From Lachnospiraceae bacterium (GTDB lineage: Bacteria > Bacillota > Clostridia > Lachnospirales > Lachnospiraceae), in NCBI GenBank assembly GCA_022774505.1, contig JALFLW010000097.1, forward strand, positions 1-61,519: a stretch of 61,519 nucleotides of DNA, given 5' to 3'. Below, one piece after another: positions 25,476-37,883 of the stretch (its first letter is position 1; every line of letters begins with the position of its first letter). The notes under the pieces are model-generated. The model saw only the letters and a program-made list of their open reading frames with translations. It made no database searches and was not told the origin of the DNA. The position numbers and the translations under genes were made by a program.

Positions 25476-26744
25476 ATGCGCCAGATAAAGATGATCCGGT
25501 TTTATATAGGAAGAATGATGAGAAATCTCGCAGTGTTTATTCGCTGGGGGATTTTCTCTGCGTTCGTGGGACTTTTTGTGGGAGCATTTAGTACACTTTT
25601 TGCTTTTTGTCTGCGTCAGGTAACTCAGTTTCGTACGCAAAACCCTTGGCTGATCCTTTGTCTGCCGCTGGCGGGAGTGGTGATCGTATTTCTGTATGGA
25701 GTCTTTCGTTATAAAAATGACAAGGGGACAAATATGGTACTTTCATCGATCCATGCGGAGGCAGAGGTGCCGTTTCGGATGGCTCCTCTCATTTTTATCT
25801 CTACGATCATTACGCATCTTTTTGGTGGAAGTGCCGGTCGTGAAGGAGCGGCACTGCAGCTGGGAGGTAGTATTGGCCAGATGCTGGGCAAGATCTTTCG
25901 GTTTGACGAGAAGGATCAGCGTATCGTGGTCATGTGTGGTATGAGTGCTGCATTTTCGGCAATTTTTGGGACACCGATCGCGGCATCCATCTTTTCTATG
26001 GAGGTGGTTAGTGTCGGAGTGATGTATTATGCGGCGCTGGTGCCTTGCGTATTCTCCTCGCTGGTGGCATCGAAGTTTGCAACCCATATGGGGATCGGAC
26101 CAAACGTGTTCAAGATCCGGCAGATGCCGCTTTTTGAAATGGTTCCGGGATTGAAGATTATTGGGTTGGCATTGTGCTGTGCTGCACTTAGTGTGATCTT
26201 TTGCATGGCACTTCATTCACTGGGTGATCTTTATCGAAAGAGGTTAAAGAATCCGTATGTCAGAATTATTGTGTCTTCTCTTATGATCATTCTCCTGACG
26301 ATCATTTTGCAGACAGACGATTATATGGGAGCCGGTGTGCCGGTGATCCAGAGAGCTATTAACGGAGAGACAGATCCTCTGGCATTTGTATGGAAGATTG
26401 TTTTTACGGCGTTGACGCTGGAGGCGGGATTTAAAGGTGGAGAGATTGTTCCGTCTTTTTTCGTCGGAGCGACATTTGGGTGCTTATTTGGACACATGCT
26501 GGGGATTTCACCGTCTCTTTGTGCAGCAGTCGGAATGATGTCGGTGTTTTGTGGAGTGACAAACTGTCCGGTGACTTCGATGCTTATTGCGTTTGAGCTG
26601 TTTGGATATCATGGAGTCCCTTTTTTTCTGCTGGGAATCAGTGTCAGCTATCTGATGTCCGGATATTATGGACTTTATCATGATCAGACCATCGTATATT
26701 CAAAATACAAGACAGAGTACATAAACCGCAAGGCCCGTAACTAA
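25476..26744 (+). CDS. ClC-family chloride channel or anion/proton antiporter
   Basis: 422 residues with about ten to twelve hydrophobic segments. ClC selectivity motifs are present: GGSAGREGAALQLGG holding the gating Glu123, GAGVPVIQRAI, and KGGEIVPSFFVGATFG. No C-terminal CBS domains. The protein should move chloride or another anion across the cytoplasmic membrane. Some Firmicutes homologues with variant selectivity motifs are fluoride exporters; the motifs here do not settle this. Its terminator is shared with the convergent DUF402 gene. Confidence 0.87.
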   Translation: MRQIKMIRFYIGRMMRNLAVFIRWGIFSAFVGLFVGAFSTLFAFCLRQVTQFRTQNPWLILCLPLAGVVIVFLYGVFRYKNDKGTNMVLSSIHAEAEVPFRMAPLIFISTIITHLFGGSAGREGAALQLGGSIGQMLGKIFRFDEKDQRIVVMCGMSAAFSAIFGTPIAASIFSMEVVSVGVMYYAALVPCVFSSLVASKFATHMGIGPNVFKIRQMPLFEMVPGLKIIGLALCCAALSVIFCMALHSLGDLYRKRLKNPYVRIIVSSLMIILLTIILQTDDYMGAGVPVIQRAINGETDPLAFVWKIVFTALTLEAGFKGGEIVPSFFVGATFGCLFGHMLGISPSLCAAVGMMSVFCGVTNCPVTSMLIAFELFGYHGVPFFLLGISVSYLMSGYYGLYHDQTIVYSKYKTEYINRKARN

Positions 26745-26797
26745 AAAAGTACTTCTATGGCAGCAAAATACGCTGCTAAGAAGTACAAAGATTTTTA
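26743..26797. terminator. Bidirectional terminator between the ClC and DUF402 genes
   Basis: GTACTTCT-atg-GCAGC (26749-26764) pairs with GCTGC-ta-AGAAGTAC (26772-26786). A-run 26743-26748 and T-run 26791-26797 flank it, so it can work on both strands for the convergent genes. Confidence 0.75.
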
Positions 26798-26807
26798 TTT
26801 CATATGG

Positions 26808-27284
26808 TTATTCTCTGGAAGTGATTGGTTCTGTCAATTCATCCAAATGTCCTTCATAGATGAATTGCAGGAGATTATTTGTCTGACGCAGTGCCTTTGC
26901 CAAAAGTGGGGCGGGTAAGGTCAGGTTTTCCGTAAAGTCCGCAAATTCGTCCAGATCGACCACCTCTACATGTTTATCCGGATAGATCAGGACATCGATC
27001 AAAAGATCGTGGAAAATATATGTATTTTTCTCCGGGATGTATTCTGTCTCGATAATGTCGCAGTACCAGTACACAAGATTGTTATCTGCGTCAAATACTT
27101 TACTGATCTTGAACCCTTTTTTCATATAATACACAGAAATACCGTGGTCAATATCTTTACGTGGTTTCAGGATATTCCATTTTGTCACAAGAATATTGTC
27201 ATTTTTATAGAGAATCAGATCGTCCTTTAATTCAACTATCTCATCGGGCATATAACGTCTTCGGTATAAATGAATCGTCTCCAT
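26808..27284 (-). CDS. DUF402-family protein
   Basis: 158 residues on the - strand, the only confident - strand gene here. The DUF402 core is visible: an N-terminal barrel, KGFKISKVFDADNNLVYWYCDIIETEYI, then TYIFHDLLIDVLIYPDKHVEVVDLDEFAD. Some members of this superfamily (FomD, Ntdp) are nucleotide phosphatases using an Asp/Glu-rich metal site, and the YxCDI and DLLIDVLIYPD segments fit. Actual substrate unknown. The gene has AAGGAG before its ATG. Confidence 0.75.
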   Translation of the reverse strand: METIHLYRRRYMPDEIVELKDDLILYKNDNILVTKWNILKPRKDIDHGISVYYMKKGFKISKVFDADNNLVYWYCDIIETEYIPEKNTYIFHDLLIDVLIYPDKHVEVVDLDEFADFTENLTLPAPLLAKALRQTNNLLQFIYEGHLDELTEPITSRE

Positions 27285-27318
27285 GGTATTCTCCTTTGTG
27301 AATATATGCTTTGTTCAT

Positions 27319-27361
27319 TTTACTAAACTTCCCACATCAATAAAGGGAAGTCTTAGTTATT
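27319..27361. repeat. Inverted repeat upstream of the DUF402 gene
   Basis: ACTAAACTTCCC (from about 27322) pairs with GGGAAGTCTTAGT (about 27345-27357) with one bulge. The segment 27347-27361 is the exact reverse complement of AATAACTAAGACTTC at 61227-61241, where it is again followed by a GGGAAGT arm. It may be an operator or a remnant of a dispersed element. Confidence 0.4.
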
Positions 27362-27453
27362 AAAAAATATTATAGCGGTCTTAGGAGGGATTGTAAATAA
27401 TTTTTTTGTCTATAATTATAACTCCGTATATTATATATGTGGCAACTCTTCTG

Positions 27454-27482
27454 TGGACTTTTTGTACAATTTATTGTATAAT
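27454..27482 (+). promoter_or_regulatory. Predicted promoter of the ATP synthase operon
   Basis: TGGACT (27454-27459), 17 bases, TATAAT (27477-27482). The expected start at about 27489 leaves a very short leader to the GTG at 27506. Confidence 0.55.
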
Positions 27483-27505
27483 AGATTCGTATTTGGAGTT
27501 TTTTT

Positions 27506-27880
27506 GTGCATTCTTTCAGGACTGCGAAAGAATTTGAAAACGGTGTTATAGACATGAACAAAAAGGAAAAAAATATATTGAAGGCATTTGCGATGGTATC
27601 TCAGATCAGCATTACAATTCTGGTGCCGATTTGTCTTAGCGGATGGATCGGCTGGTGGCTGAATGGGCAGTTTCATACACAGATATGGTTTGTAGTCATG
27701 ATCATTCTGGGGATCGGAGCAGCATTTCGCAATGTATATTATCTGACAAAGTCCTTTTATTCAGAAGATATGAAGAAGGAGCATGAGCGCCTCCGCTATA
27801 TAGAAGAGTTAAAGAGGCAGGGACAGGAGAAGGCACGCAGAAACAGTGGGGAAGATGTTTCCGGGGACGACAGGGACTGA
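27506..27880 (+). CDS. atpZ: AtpZ-like small membrane protein of the ATP synthase operon
   Basis: 124 residues from GTG 27506 (TGGAG at 27494-27498), or 108 from ATG 27554, which lacks a good ribosome site. Two membrane segments (about 28-50 and 60-82) form a hairpin, and the C-terminus is a charged helix. The pattern and position at the head of an atp operon fit AtpZ, which partners AtpI and has been linked to ion uptake or c-ring assembly. Confidence 0.7.
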   Translation: MHSFRTAKEFENGVIDMNKKEKNILKAFAMVSQISITILVPICLSGWIGWWLNGQFHTQIWFVVMIILGIGAAFRNVYYLTKSFYSEDMKKEHERLRYIEELKRQGQEKARRNSGEDVSGDDRD

Positions 27881-27955
27881 TGGCAGGAAGTGCTGAGGTT
27901 TGATGAGTCCGGGTATGGCTTGGATATTTCGCAGAGTGGAAGCGGGAGGAGTTGT

Positions 27956-28351
27956 ATGAGACAGGCAAAACAGACCTTACGAGAATTGATGACAGGTCTG
28001 GGGGTATGGGGGATTGCAGTATTTGTAATACTGATGATCATATCCAGTCACAGGCTGGCTGTGGCATGTGGCCTGCTGGTGGGACTTGGTGTATCGGCAT
28101 GGCTTTTGTGGCATATGTACCATCATCTGGATATTGCACTGGATATGGATGCAGGGCATGCCGGACGCCATATTCAGGTGTCGGCAATGAAGCGGTTTCT
28201 GGTAATGGGGATCATATTGGCGGTGTCTATGACGCAGTATCAATATATTCATCCCATTGGTACGGTACTGGGAATGTTTGGTATGAAAATTTCGGCATTT
28301 ATGCAGCCAAAGATTCACAGGATTATGATGGCACATAAGAAGCACCGGTGA
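27956..28351 (+). CDS. atpI: ATP synthase protein I (AtpI-like)
   Basis: 131 residues from ATG 27956 with GGGAGGA at 27944-27950; the frame is open from 27890, but that start is weaker. Four hydrophobic segments, with short loops and a basic C-terminus (KIHRIMMAHKKHR). Position between atpZ and atpB fits AtpI, a c-ring assembly factor. Sequence alone is only weakly diagnostic. Confidence 0.65.
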   Translation: MRQAKQTLRELMTGLGVWGIAVFVILMIISSHRLAVACGLLVGLGVSAWLLWHMYHHLDIALDMDAGHAGRHIQVSAMKRFLVMGIILAVSMTQYQYIHPIGTVLGMFGMKISAFMQPKIHRIMMAHKKHR

Positions 28352-28361
28352 GCGGGGAGAT

Positions 28362-28406
28362 GCCTGCCACTGCACAGAAGGTTTGGTGCAGGGCATTTCC
28401 GGCAGG
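28362..28406 (+). other. Nested stem-loop between atpI and atpB
   Basis: Outer arms CCTGCC (28363-28368) and GGCAGG (28401-28406) enclose inner arms CTGCAC (28370-28375) and GTGCAG (28386-28391). It is the most structured spot of the 200-base gap before atpB (GTG 28552). It may be a processing or stability element separating atpZ-I from the structural genes. Confidence 0.4.
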
Positions 28407-28551
28407 TGCGGCATAAGGAGATGCACCATCATTATGGATGAGTATTCGCCGCTTTGCGGTGGTTTACACATAAAATGATACGGCAGGGGATAACGGTCTG
28501 TATCAATGGAAACAGTTGTTTCTAAAAAAAATAAAAAAGGAAGGTGAGAAT

Positions 28552-29620
<1,069 letters not shown>

Positions 29621-29658
29621 TTTCGCGATAAAAATTGTTGAAAGGAGGCACAACACAG

Positions 29659-30213
29659 GTGAGTGTAATGAATGTAGCTTTAGCACAGAGTGGACTTGGT
29701 GATTATATTTTCGGACTGGATCCACAGTTGATCTTTGACAGTCTCATCACCATTCTGGCTATGTTTTTCCTTTTTCTGTTTTTGTCATATCTGTTATTTA
29801 ATCCTGCACGAGATCTGATGCAGAAACGTCAGGAAACAATTCGTCAGGAGATGGAAACGGCGGCAAAGGAAAAGGCAGACGCAGTTCAGTTCAAGGAAAA
29901 ATACGATGAGAAACTGAAAAACGTCGATAAAGAATCAGAAGAGATACTTTCTGAGACCAGAAAGAAAGCTTTGAAAAAAGAAACAGCCATCGTGGGTGAA
30001 GCCAAGGAGGAAGCAAATCGTATCCTGGAGCGTGCAAACCGCGAGGTAGAGCTGGAAAAGAATAAAGTCAAGGATGAAGTGAAACAGGAAATGATCTCTG
30101 TGGCAGCAGCAATGGCCGGAAAGGTCATCGAAGTTTCTCTTGATGAGGGTAAACAGTCACAGTTGATCGAGGACACTTTAAAAGAGATGGGTGATGAAAC
30201 ATGGCTAAGTTAG
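29659..30213 (+). CDS. atpF: F-type ATP synthase subunit b
   Basis: 184 residues from GTG 29659 with AAAGGAGGC ending 10 bases before; the TTG at 29635 is upstream of that site. One membrane helix (about 25-48) then a long charged coiled coil. Forms the peripheral stalk. Overlaps atpH by 13 bases. Confidence 0.9.
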   Translation: MSVMNVALAQSGLGDYIFGLDPQLIFDSLITILAMFFLFLFLSYLLFNPARDLMQKRQETIRQEMETAAKEKADAVQFKEKYDEKLKNVDKESEEILSETRKKALKKETAIVGEAKEEANRILERANREVELEKNKVKDEVKQEMISVAAAMAGKVIEVSLDEGKQSQLIEDTLKEMGDETWLS

Positions 30214-30752
30214 TATCAAAAACCTATGGTGGAGCTCTGTTTGAGCTGGCCGTTGAGGAAAATAAGCTGGACGCCCTGATGGAGGAAGTGGAAGCGGTCA
30301 TACAGGTGTTAGACGATAATGAAGATTTCGTAAAGCTGATGTGTCATCCGAAGATCAGTGTGGAAGAAAAATGCTCCGTACTGGAAACGGTGTTTCACGG
30401 CAGGGTGAGTGATGAGCTGACGGGATTTTTTCTGACCATTGAGGACAAGGGAAGATTTAAAGAAATATATGAGATCTTGTCTTATTTCATTGATGAGTGC
30501 AGAGAGTATAAAAAAATCGGTGTAGCACATGTGACATCGGCAGTACCCCTGAAGGATGCACAAAAGGGTGCTGTAGAAAAAAGACTGTTGGAAACGACGA
30601 AATATCAGTCGTTTGTAATGAAATATGAAATTGATCCGGCATTGATCGGTGGGATGAAGATCCGGATCGGTGACAGGGTAGTGGACAGCAGTATAAAAAC
30701 AAAGCTGAATAATATGGCGAAATCCTTGTCGGAGATTCAGTTATCGAATTAA
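30201..30752 (+). CDS. atpH: F-type ATP synthase subunit delta
   Basis: 183 residues. N-terminal helical domain (KTYGGALFELAVEENKLD) and the C-terminal signature (IDPALIGGMKIRIGDRVVDSSI) are typical of the OSCP/delta family. Links the peripheral stalk to the catalytic head. Its start overlaps atpF. Confidence 0.92.
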   Translation: MAKLVSKTYGGALFELAVEENKLDALMEEVEAVIQVLDDNEDFVKLMCHPKISVEEKCSVLETVFHGRVSDELTGFFLTIEDKGRFKEIYEILSYFIDECREYKKIGVAHVTSAVPLKDAQKGAVEKRLLETTKYQSFVMKYEIDPALIGGMKIRIGDRVVDSSIKTKLNNMAKSLSEIQLSN

Positions 30753-30824
30753 AAAGGACAAACATGAACAACAGAATATAGCTGCTTATGTTTGTTGAAA
30801 TAGCAAGTTGAATGGAGGAGTATC

Positions 30825-32333
30825 ATGAATTTGAAACCGGAAGAGATCAGTTCCGTGATCAAGGAACAGATTAAACATTACAGTACCAAATTCGATATAT
30901 CTGATACCGGTACTGTCATTCAGGTGGCGGATGGTATTGCCCGTATTCATGGTTTGGAAAATGCCATGCAGGGTGAGCTCCTGGAATTTCCAAATGACGT
31001 ATTTGGAATGGTACAGAACCTGGAGGAGGATAATGTCGGTGCAGTACTCTTGGGTGATCATAAAAACATCAACGAAGGCGATGTGGTAAAAACCACAGGA
31101 CGAGTGGTTGAGGTGCCGGTAGGAAATGCCCTGTTGGGAAGGGTTGTCAATGCACTGGGACAGCCTATTGATGGAAAGGGTCCTATTGAAACAGAGAAAT
31201 ATCGTCAGATCGAGCGTGTGGCATCAGGTGTTATTTCCAGAAAATCCGTAGACACACCACTGCAGACCGGTATTAAAGCGATTGATTCTATGGTGCCGAT
31301 CGGAAGAGGGCAGCGTGAGCTGATCATTGGCGACCGTCAGACAGGAAAGACGGCGATCGCTATTGACACGATCATCAATCAAAAGGGTCAGGGTGTAAAA
31401 TGTATTTATGTAGCCATTGGCCAGAAGGCTTCAACAGTAGCCACAATTGTAAAGAAATTAGAAGAATACGGTGCGATGGATTATACAACGATCGTAGCAG
31501 CAACCGCAAGCGAGCTGGCACCGTTACAGTATATCGCTCCATATTCCGGATGTGCGATCGGTGAGGAGTGGATGGAATCAGGGGAGGATGTGCTGATCAT
31601 TTATGATGATCTGACAAAGCATGCAGCGGCATACCGTACCCTGTCTCTGCTGCTTAAGCGTCCACCGGGGCGTGAGGCATTTCCGGGAGATGTATTCTAT
31701 CTGCATTCCCGTTTGTTAGAGCGTGCAGCGAGACTTTCCGACAAGCTTGGCGGTGGCTCATTGACGGCACTGCCGATCATTGAGACACAGGCAGGCGATG
31801 TATCTGCATATATTCCAACGAACGTAATTTCCATTACAGATGGTCAGATCTATCTGGAAACAGAGATGTTTAACTCCGGATTCCGTCCGGCAGTAAATGC
31901 CGGTTTGTCCGTATCCCGTGTCGGTGGTGCGGCACAGATTAAAGCCATGAAAAAGATTGCCGGGCCGATCCGTATCGAGCTGGCACAGTTCCGTGAGCTG
32001 GCAGCTTTCTCCCAGTTTAGTTCCGATCTGGATCCGGAGACAAAAGCTCAGCTGGCACAGGGTGAGCGTATCCGTGAGATCCTGAAGCAGGATCAGTATA
32101 ATCCGATGCCGGTAGAGAATGAGGTAATGATCATTTATGCGGCAACGAAGAAATATCTGATCGATATTGAGCTGGATCAGATTCTGGAGTTTGAGAAAGA
32201 GCTTTTTGAGTATGTCGACACGAAATATCCGGAGATTCCGGAAGCAATCCGCACAAATGGCGAGATGAGCAAGGAGATTGAGGAAAAACTTGTGAAGGCG
32301 ATCGAAGAGATCAAGGCAGAATTCGTAAAATAG
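30825..32333 (+). CDS. atpA: F-type ATP synthase subunit alpha
   Basis: 502 residues, full length. P-loop GDRQTGKTA near residues 169-177, and the family pattern [22 protein letters not shown]. Forms the non-catalytic nucleotide sites of the alpha3beta3 head. GGAGG precedes ATG 30825. Confidence 0.95.
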   Translation: MNLKPEEISSVIKEQIKHYSTKFDISDTGTVIQVADGIARIHGLENAMQGELLEFPNDVFGMVQNLEEDNVGAVLLGDHKNINEGDVVKTTGRVVEVPVGNALLGRVVNALGQPIDGKGPIETEKYRQIERVASGVISRKSVDTPLQTGIKAIDSMVPIGRGQRELIIGDRQTGKTAIAIDTIINQKGQGVKCIYVAIGQKASTVATIVKKLEEYGAMDYTTIVAATASELAPLQYIAPYSGCAIGEEWMESGEDVLIIYDDLTKHAAAYRTLSLLLKRPPGREAFPGDVFYLHSRLLERAARLSDKLGGGSLTALPIIETQAGDVSAYIPTNVISITDGQIYLETEMFNSGFRPAVNAGLSVSRVGGAAQIKAMKKIAGPIRIELAQFRELAAFSQFSSDLDPETKAQLAQGERIREILKQDQYNPMPVENEVMIIYAATKKYLIDIELDQILEFEKELFEYVDTKYPEIPEAIRTNGEMSKEIEEKLVKAIEEIKAEFVK

Positions 32334-32386
32334 ATTGCAGCAACAGATGTATCGTATAAAGAAAGTAGAATGGAGGAACAAATTAT

Positions 32387-33265
32387 ATGGCCTCTATGAG
32401 AGATATTAAACGGAGGAAGGAGAGCGTACAGAGTACGGAACAGATCACCAAGGCGATGAAGCTTGTGTCTTCGGTCAAACTGACGAAGGCTAAGCAGAAT
32501 GCGGAGGAGTCCAAACCGTATTTTGATACCATGTATGAGACCGTGGCCGGAATGATTGCGAAATCCGGACAGATGTCTCATCCGTTCCTGCAGAAAGGAA
32601 AATCCGATAAAAAGGCTGTCATTGTAGTGTCATCGAACCGAGGACTGGCAGGCGGTTATAATTCCAATATCGTCAAGATGATCTCCAAGGACGACCGATT
32701 CACCCCGGAAAATACCAAGATATTTTCTGTGGGAACGAAGGGCCGTGATGCTTTGGAGCATTTGGGATATGAGATCGTGAATGATTACTCGGAAGCCATG
32801 AATGGTCCGATGTATGACGATGCCATTGCGGTAGGAAAGGATGTACTCAGCCAGTTTACCATGGGAAACATTGGTGAGATCTATCTGGTATATACCATAT
32901 TTAAAAATACGGTGGTACAGATACCGACAATGGTAAAACTTTTGCCGATCGATGCGGATGATATTACCTCGGAGAGTGAGGAGGCAGCAGATCCTTTGGA
33001 CCGCATCACATTGATGAATTATGAACCGGCAGCAGAAGAGGCACTGGATGCTATTGTCCCGAAATATATCAACAGCCTGATATTTGGTGGTCTGACAGAG
33101 GCATATGCCAGTGAGAATGGAGCACGTATGCAGGCGATGGATTCTGCAACGAGTAATGCGGAGGACATGATCAGTGATCTGTCTCTGCGGTATAATCGTG
33201 CCCGTCAGGCATCTATTACGCAGGAACTGACGGAGATCATTGCCGGTGCTTCGGCAATTCAGTAG
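32387..33265 (+). CDS. atpG: F-type ATP synthase subunit gamma
   Basis: 292 residues. N-terminal helix RDIKRRKESVQSTEQITKAM and C-terminal MQAMDSATSNAEDMI...LSLRYNRARQASITQE segments are the conserved rotor-shaft helices. Central stalk of the motor. A 150-base spacer with no recognised gene separates it from atpD. Confidence 0.94.
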   Translation: MASMRDIKRRKESVQSTEQITKAMKLVSSVKLTKAKQNAEESKPYFDTMYETVAGMIAKSGQMSHPFLQKGKSDKKAVIVVSSNRGLAGGYNSNIVKMISKDDRFTPENTKIFSVGTKGRDALEHLGYEIVNDYSEAMNGPMYDDAIAVGKDVLSQFTMGNIGEIYLVYTIFKNTVVQIPTMVKLLPIDADDITSESEEAADPLDRITLMNYEPAAEEALDAIVPKYINSLIFGGLTEAYASENGARMQAMDSATSNAEDMISDLSLRYNRARQASITQELTEIIAGASAIQ

Positions 33266-33370
33266 TGACAGACCATAGAAGACAGATTTTTCTCGACGGA
33301 GAATCCATATAGTGCCGTGAAGGAGCAGACACTACATGGATATAAGAAAAGCAGTGTCCTGTGAAGATAG

Positions 33371-34819
<1,449 letters not shown>

Positions 34820-34830
34820 GGGGGGCTTTG

Positions 34831-35238
34831 ATGGCTGAAAAAACATTTAAACTGCAGATCATTTCGCCGACCCGTGTATTTTTTGATGAGGCTGTGGATA
34901 TGGTCGAGATGAAAACTACGGAGGGTGAAATAGGAGTGCTTGCAGGTCATATTCCATTGACTACGATACTGGAACCGGGCGTTTTGCGTATAAAGAATGA
35001 TGGAAATACCAGAGAGGCAGCTCTTCATGATGGCTTTGTGCAGATTCAGAAGGACAAGGTTACTGTTTTGGCCGAGTCATGTGAGTGGCCGGATGAAATT
35101 GATGCCAATCGTGCACAAAAGGCAAGGGAGCGTGCAGAACGCAGACTGAAAAGCGGTTCCAAAGAAGTGGATATGGTACGTGCAGAACTAGCACTTAAAA
35201 AAGCATTGATCCGGATTGATCTGGCAGGAAAAAAATAA
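34831..35238 (+). CDS. atpC: F-type ATP synthase subunit epsilon
   Basis: 135 residues from ATG 34831 after GGGGGG; a TTG one codon earlier is possible. N-terminal beta sandwich (LQIISPTRVFFDEAVDMVEMKTTEGEIGVLAGHIPL) and C-terminal helical hairpin (RAQKARERAERRLK). Central-stalk subunit that can inhibit hydrolysis. Last gene of the operon. Confidence 0.93.
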   Translation: MAEKTFKLQIISPTRVFFDEAVDMVEMKTTEGEIGVLAGHIPLTTILEPGVLRIKNDGNTREAALHDGFVQIQKDKVTVLAESCEWPDEIDANRAQKARERAERRLKSGSKEVDMVRAELALKKALIRIDLAGKK

Positions 35239-35335
35239 TAAAACGAAATCTTAATAAAATTGTAAGAAATTAAATGATATCGTTTAAAAAAATGTCGAAA
35301 AAATCATGCAATTATAATTAAATAATTCATGCTAC

Positions 35336-35381
35336 TAAAAAAATCACTGTAAATTTACTGAAATTTGCGGTGATTTTTTTT
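35336..35381 (+). terminator. Intrinsic terminator of the ATP synthase operon
   Basis: AAATCACTGTAAATTT (35341-35356), loop ACTG, AAATTTGCGGTGATTT (35361-35376) with two G-U pairs, then a T-run. The A-run before it may allow function on the other strand. Confidence 0.85.
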
Positions 35382-35435
35382 GGATTTCTGTATGATACCA
35401 TGATAACAGTATATTTGACGAAAGGGGAATGATAT

Positions 35436-37850
35436 ATGGCAGAAACAATATTGCGGTTGCAAAATATCAGTAAATATTATTATTCTGATACATCAGTAAC
35501 GCAGGCTCTGCGCAGGATCAATCTGGAATTTTCCATGGGAGAGTTTGTGGCCATAACAGGAGAGAGCGGAGGAGGAAAATCCACACTGTTAAATATGATC
35601 AGTGGTATGGATACATTTGATGAAGGAGAAATGTATTTCCGGGGGGAGCCTACCTTTCAGTATGATGATAAGGACTGGGAGGAATACAGACGTAACCGGA
35701 TCGGCTTTGTGTTTCAGGACTACAGTCTGATCAATCACTATACAACATTGGATAATGTGCTGGCAGCATTGGTGATACAAGGGAAAGATCCCAGGGAAGT
35801 GAAGGATGAGGCGATGTATTATCTGGAGCAGGTGGGATTAACGGAGCAGGCAGCCCAGAGGGCATCGCAGCTTTCCAGCGGACAGAAGCAGAGACTTTCT
35901 ATTGCCAGAGCATTAGCAAAGAATACAGATATCATTGTGGCAGATGAACCAACAGGAAATCTTGACAGCGAGACAGGAGAGCAGATCATAGAGATCCTGG
36001 AAAAATTGTCCCATCAAAAATTGGTGATCATGGTAACGCACAATTATGATCAGGCGGCTCCATATGTGACAAGGCGTATACGTCTTCATGATGGAGAGGT
36101 TGTAACAGATGTACCTGTGAATAAACGGGATAAAAATGTGGATACAGACCACAGGAATCCCCCCGAAAGTGAAAATAAAACTGACGAAACGTCAGAGAAA
36201 AAGAAAAAGCAGAATCTGGTCAATTTTTTCGCATTAAAAAATATTAAAATGCAAAAGGGAAGAGCTGGATTTTTCTTTATGTTCTTTTTGATCACAGCAG
36301 TTATTTCTTTCATTTTTATCGGAGAGCTTTTGGTATACCGGGATGACCGGATCACGAAAGAATATGATACAGATGCGTATCTGCAGGAGAACGATACCAG
36401 GCTGGTAGCTCGTCATCCGGATGATAGTGTTTTGACAGATAAGGACAAAAAGACCATTGCCGGGATCAGGCATGTGGAACAGGTTGATATTTATGATTAT
36501 GCGAATGATATTAATTATTATATTAAAGAGAAGAGAGATTATAAAAAGATATATGGTTCCAAGGACACATTGATAAATAAAGTAGATTCAGATGATGATA
36601 CAACGGACAATGAAAAGGATCAGGGGATCAGGCTTTTAAATAAGGATCATTTTATGAGATCATCCGCTGCATTAGACAAGGAAGATCTGTCAGCCGGGCG
36701 CCTTCCTAAGACGTATAACGAGATCGTTTTGTATGATACAGATAAATCAAAATTAAACAGTGAGATCATGTGTTACTTTTCTTCTGATAATCTGTGGCAG
36801 GAAGGAGAAAGCTGTCATCAGAAGCTTAAGGTGGTCGGACTGTTGAAAAAAGAATCCGAGCAGGTGTATTTTCATCCGGAACTTTGTCAGATGTTTACCA
36901 TGGGGCTGGATCGTTTCGTAGTTACTGCTGAATTTTGCTGGGATATGCGATACAAAAAATATCAGGGACAGTTTAAACCGGCATATATCATCGTTGCACC
37001 GGATCTGTCGGACAAGGAAGTGAGAGTTTCACAAAATTATAAGCTGCACTCTACAGGCTATGGACTGATACCGGATTCTGTGGATAAGGCATTTGTGGGA
37101 GATGGAAACCTTCATATAGAAAAATCAGATAAGGATATAACCAAATCCAGCGAGATTTCTACCATGGAGACGCAGGAGCAGATAGAAGCCATGGCAGAGG
37201 AGCAGGAAAAAACAGCTCCAAAAGGAGCAGAAAAAAACGGTGCTACCATAGAAATCGAATATCGGGAAGATTATAGTGATCAGGGAGGAGATTTCCTGGA
37301 GGTAAGCCCGGAAATATATCAGCAGCTTCGGGATGTATATAATATTGGGACATCACAGGCAAGTGTTTATATTGACAATTACAGTCAGACAAATAAGGTG
37401 ATCGACAAGCTGGTGGATGCAGGATATGACGCAGTGAGCACATATCAGGTAAGTACCACAAAATATGTACAGGATAAGGTATATAAACGTCTTGAGATAA
37501 TCGGCATATCCAGTCTGGTGCTGATCGTACTCGCAATTCTTCAGATTCTTATTGTGCGCTCGCTTCTGAAGATTAAGAAAAAAGACTACAGTGTACTGCG
37601 CTTTATGGGAATGAAGAAAAAACAGCTGTGCAGGATAACATATAGGGAAATGGGGATACATGGTGCGGCAGCCGTTGTGATAACACTTCTTATCATGCTG
37701 GTACTGCGTCTGAGCGGAATAGCATTTATCCAAAATATGATGTTTTATTACAGCATAGCAGGTGTCCTGATATATTGTCTTTACAATGGGATATTATTGT
37801 TTTTGACTGTTTTTCTGTTTAATCGTACTCTGCGCCGTGCAGAAGCGTAA
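35436..37850 (+). CDS. ABC exporter fusion: MacB/LolD-type ATPase plus FtsX-type permease
   Basis: 804 residues. Residues 1-230 are an ABC ATPase: Walker A GESGGGKST, a Q-loop VFQDYSL, signature LSSGQKQR (a variant of LSGGQ), Walker B IIVADEPTG and the switch His in VTHNYD. After a charged linker comes one membrane helix (about 278-302), a large extracellular part (about 305-690) and three C-terminal membrane helices. That is FtsX/MacB topology. The extracellular and C-terminal parts are clearly paralogous to the next gene (shared FIGEL-VY-DDRITK-YDT, DQGG-F-EVS). Such exporters handle peptides, lipoproteins or antimicrobial compounds. No two-component system is adjacent. Confidence 0.85.
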   Translation: MAETILRLQNISKYYYSDTSVTQALRRINLEFSMGEFVAITGESGGGKSTLLNMISGMDTFDEGEMYFRGEPTFQYDDKDWEEYRRNRIGFVFQDYSLINHYTTLDNVLAALVIQGKDPREVKDEAMYYLEQVGLTEQAAQRASQLSSGQKQRLSIARALAKNTDIIVADEPTGNLDSETGEQIIEILEKLSHQKLVIMVTHNYDQAAPYVTRRIRLHDGEVVTDVPVNKRDKNVDTDHRNPPESENKTDETSEKKKKQNLVNFFALKNIKMQKGRAGFFFMFFLITAVISFIFIGELLVYRDDRITKEYDTDAYLQENDTRLVARHPDDSVLTDKDKKTIAGIRHVEQVDIYDYANDINYYIKEKRDYKKIYGSKDTLINKVDSDDDTTDNEKDQGIRLLNKDHFMRSSAALDKEDLSAGRLPKTYNEIVLYDTDKSKLNSEIMCYFSSDNLWQEGESCHQKLKVVGLLKKESEQVYFHPELCQMFTMGLDRFVVTAEFCWDMRYKKYQGQFKPAYIIVAPDLSDKEVRVSQNYKLHSTGYGLIPDSVDKAFVGDGNLHIEKSDKDITKSSEISTMETQEQIEAMAEEQEKTAPKGAEKNGATIEIEYREDYSDQGGDFLEVSPEIYQQLRDVYNIGTSQASVYIDNYSQTNKVIDKLVDAGYDAVSTYQVSTTKYVQDKVYKRLEIIGISSLVLIVLAILQILIVRSLLKIKKKDYSVLRFMGMKKKQLCRITYREMGIHGAAAVVITLLIMLVLRLSGIAFIQNMMFYYSIAGVLIYCLYNGILLFLTVFLFNRTLRRAEA

Positions 37851-37883
37851 AACAGCAACCGGGAGAAGAAATGGGGGAGTTGT

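Noticed and set aside
28421-28480. Tiny frames before atpB, such as one beginning MHHHYG after AAGGAG and one beginning MDEYSPLCGG
   Set aside because: Too short to support; they lie in a structured leader and have no independent evidence of translation.
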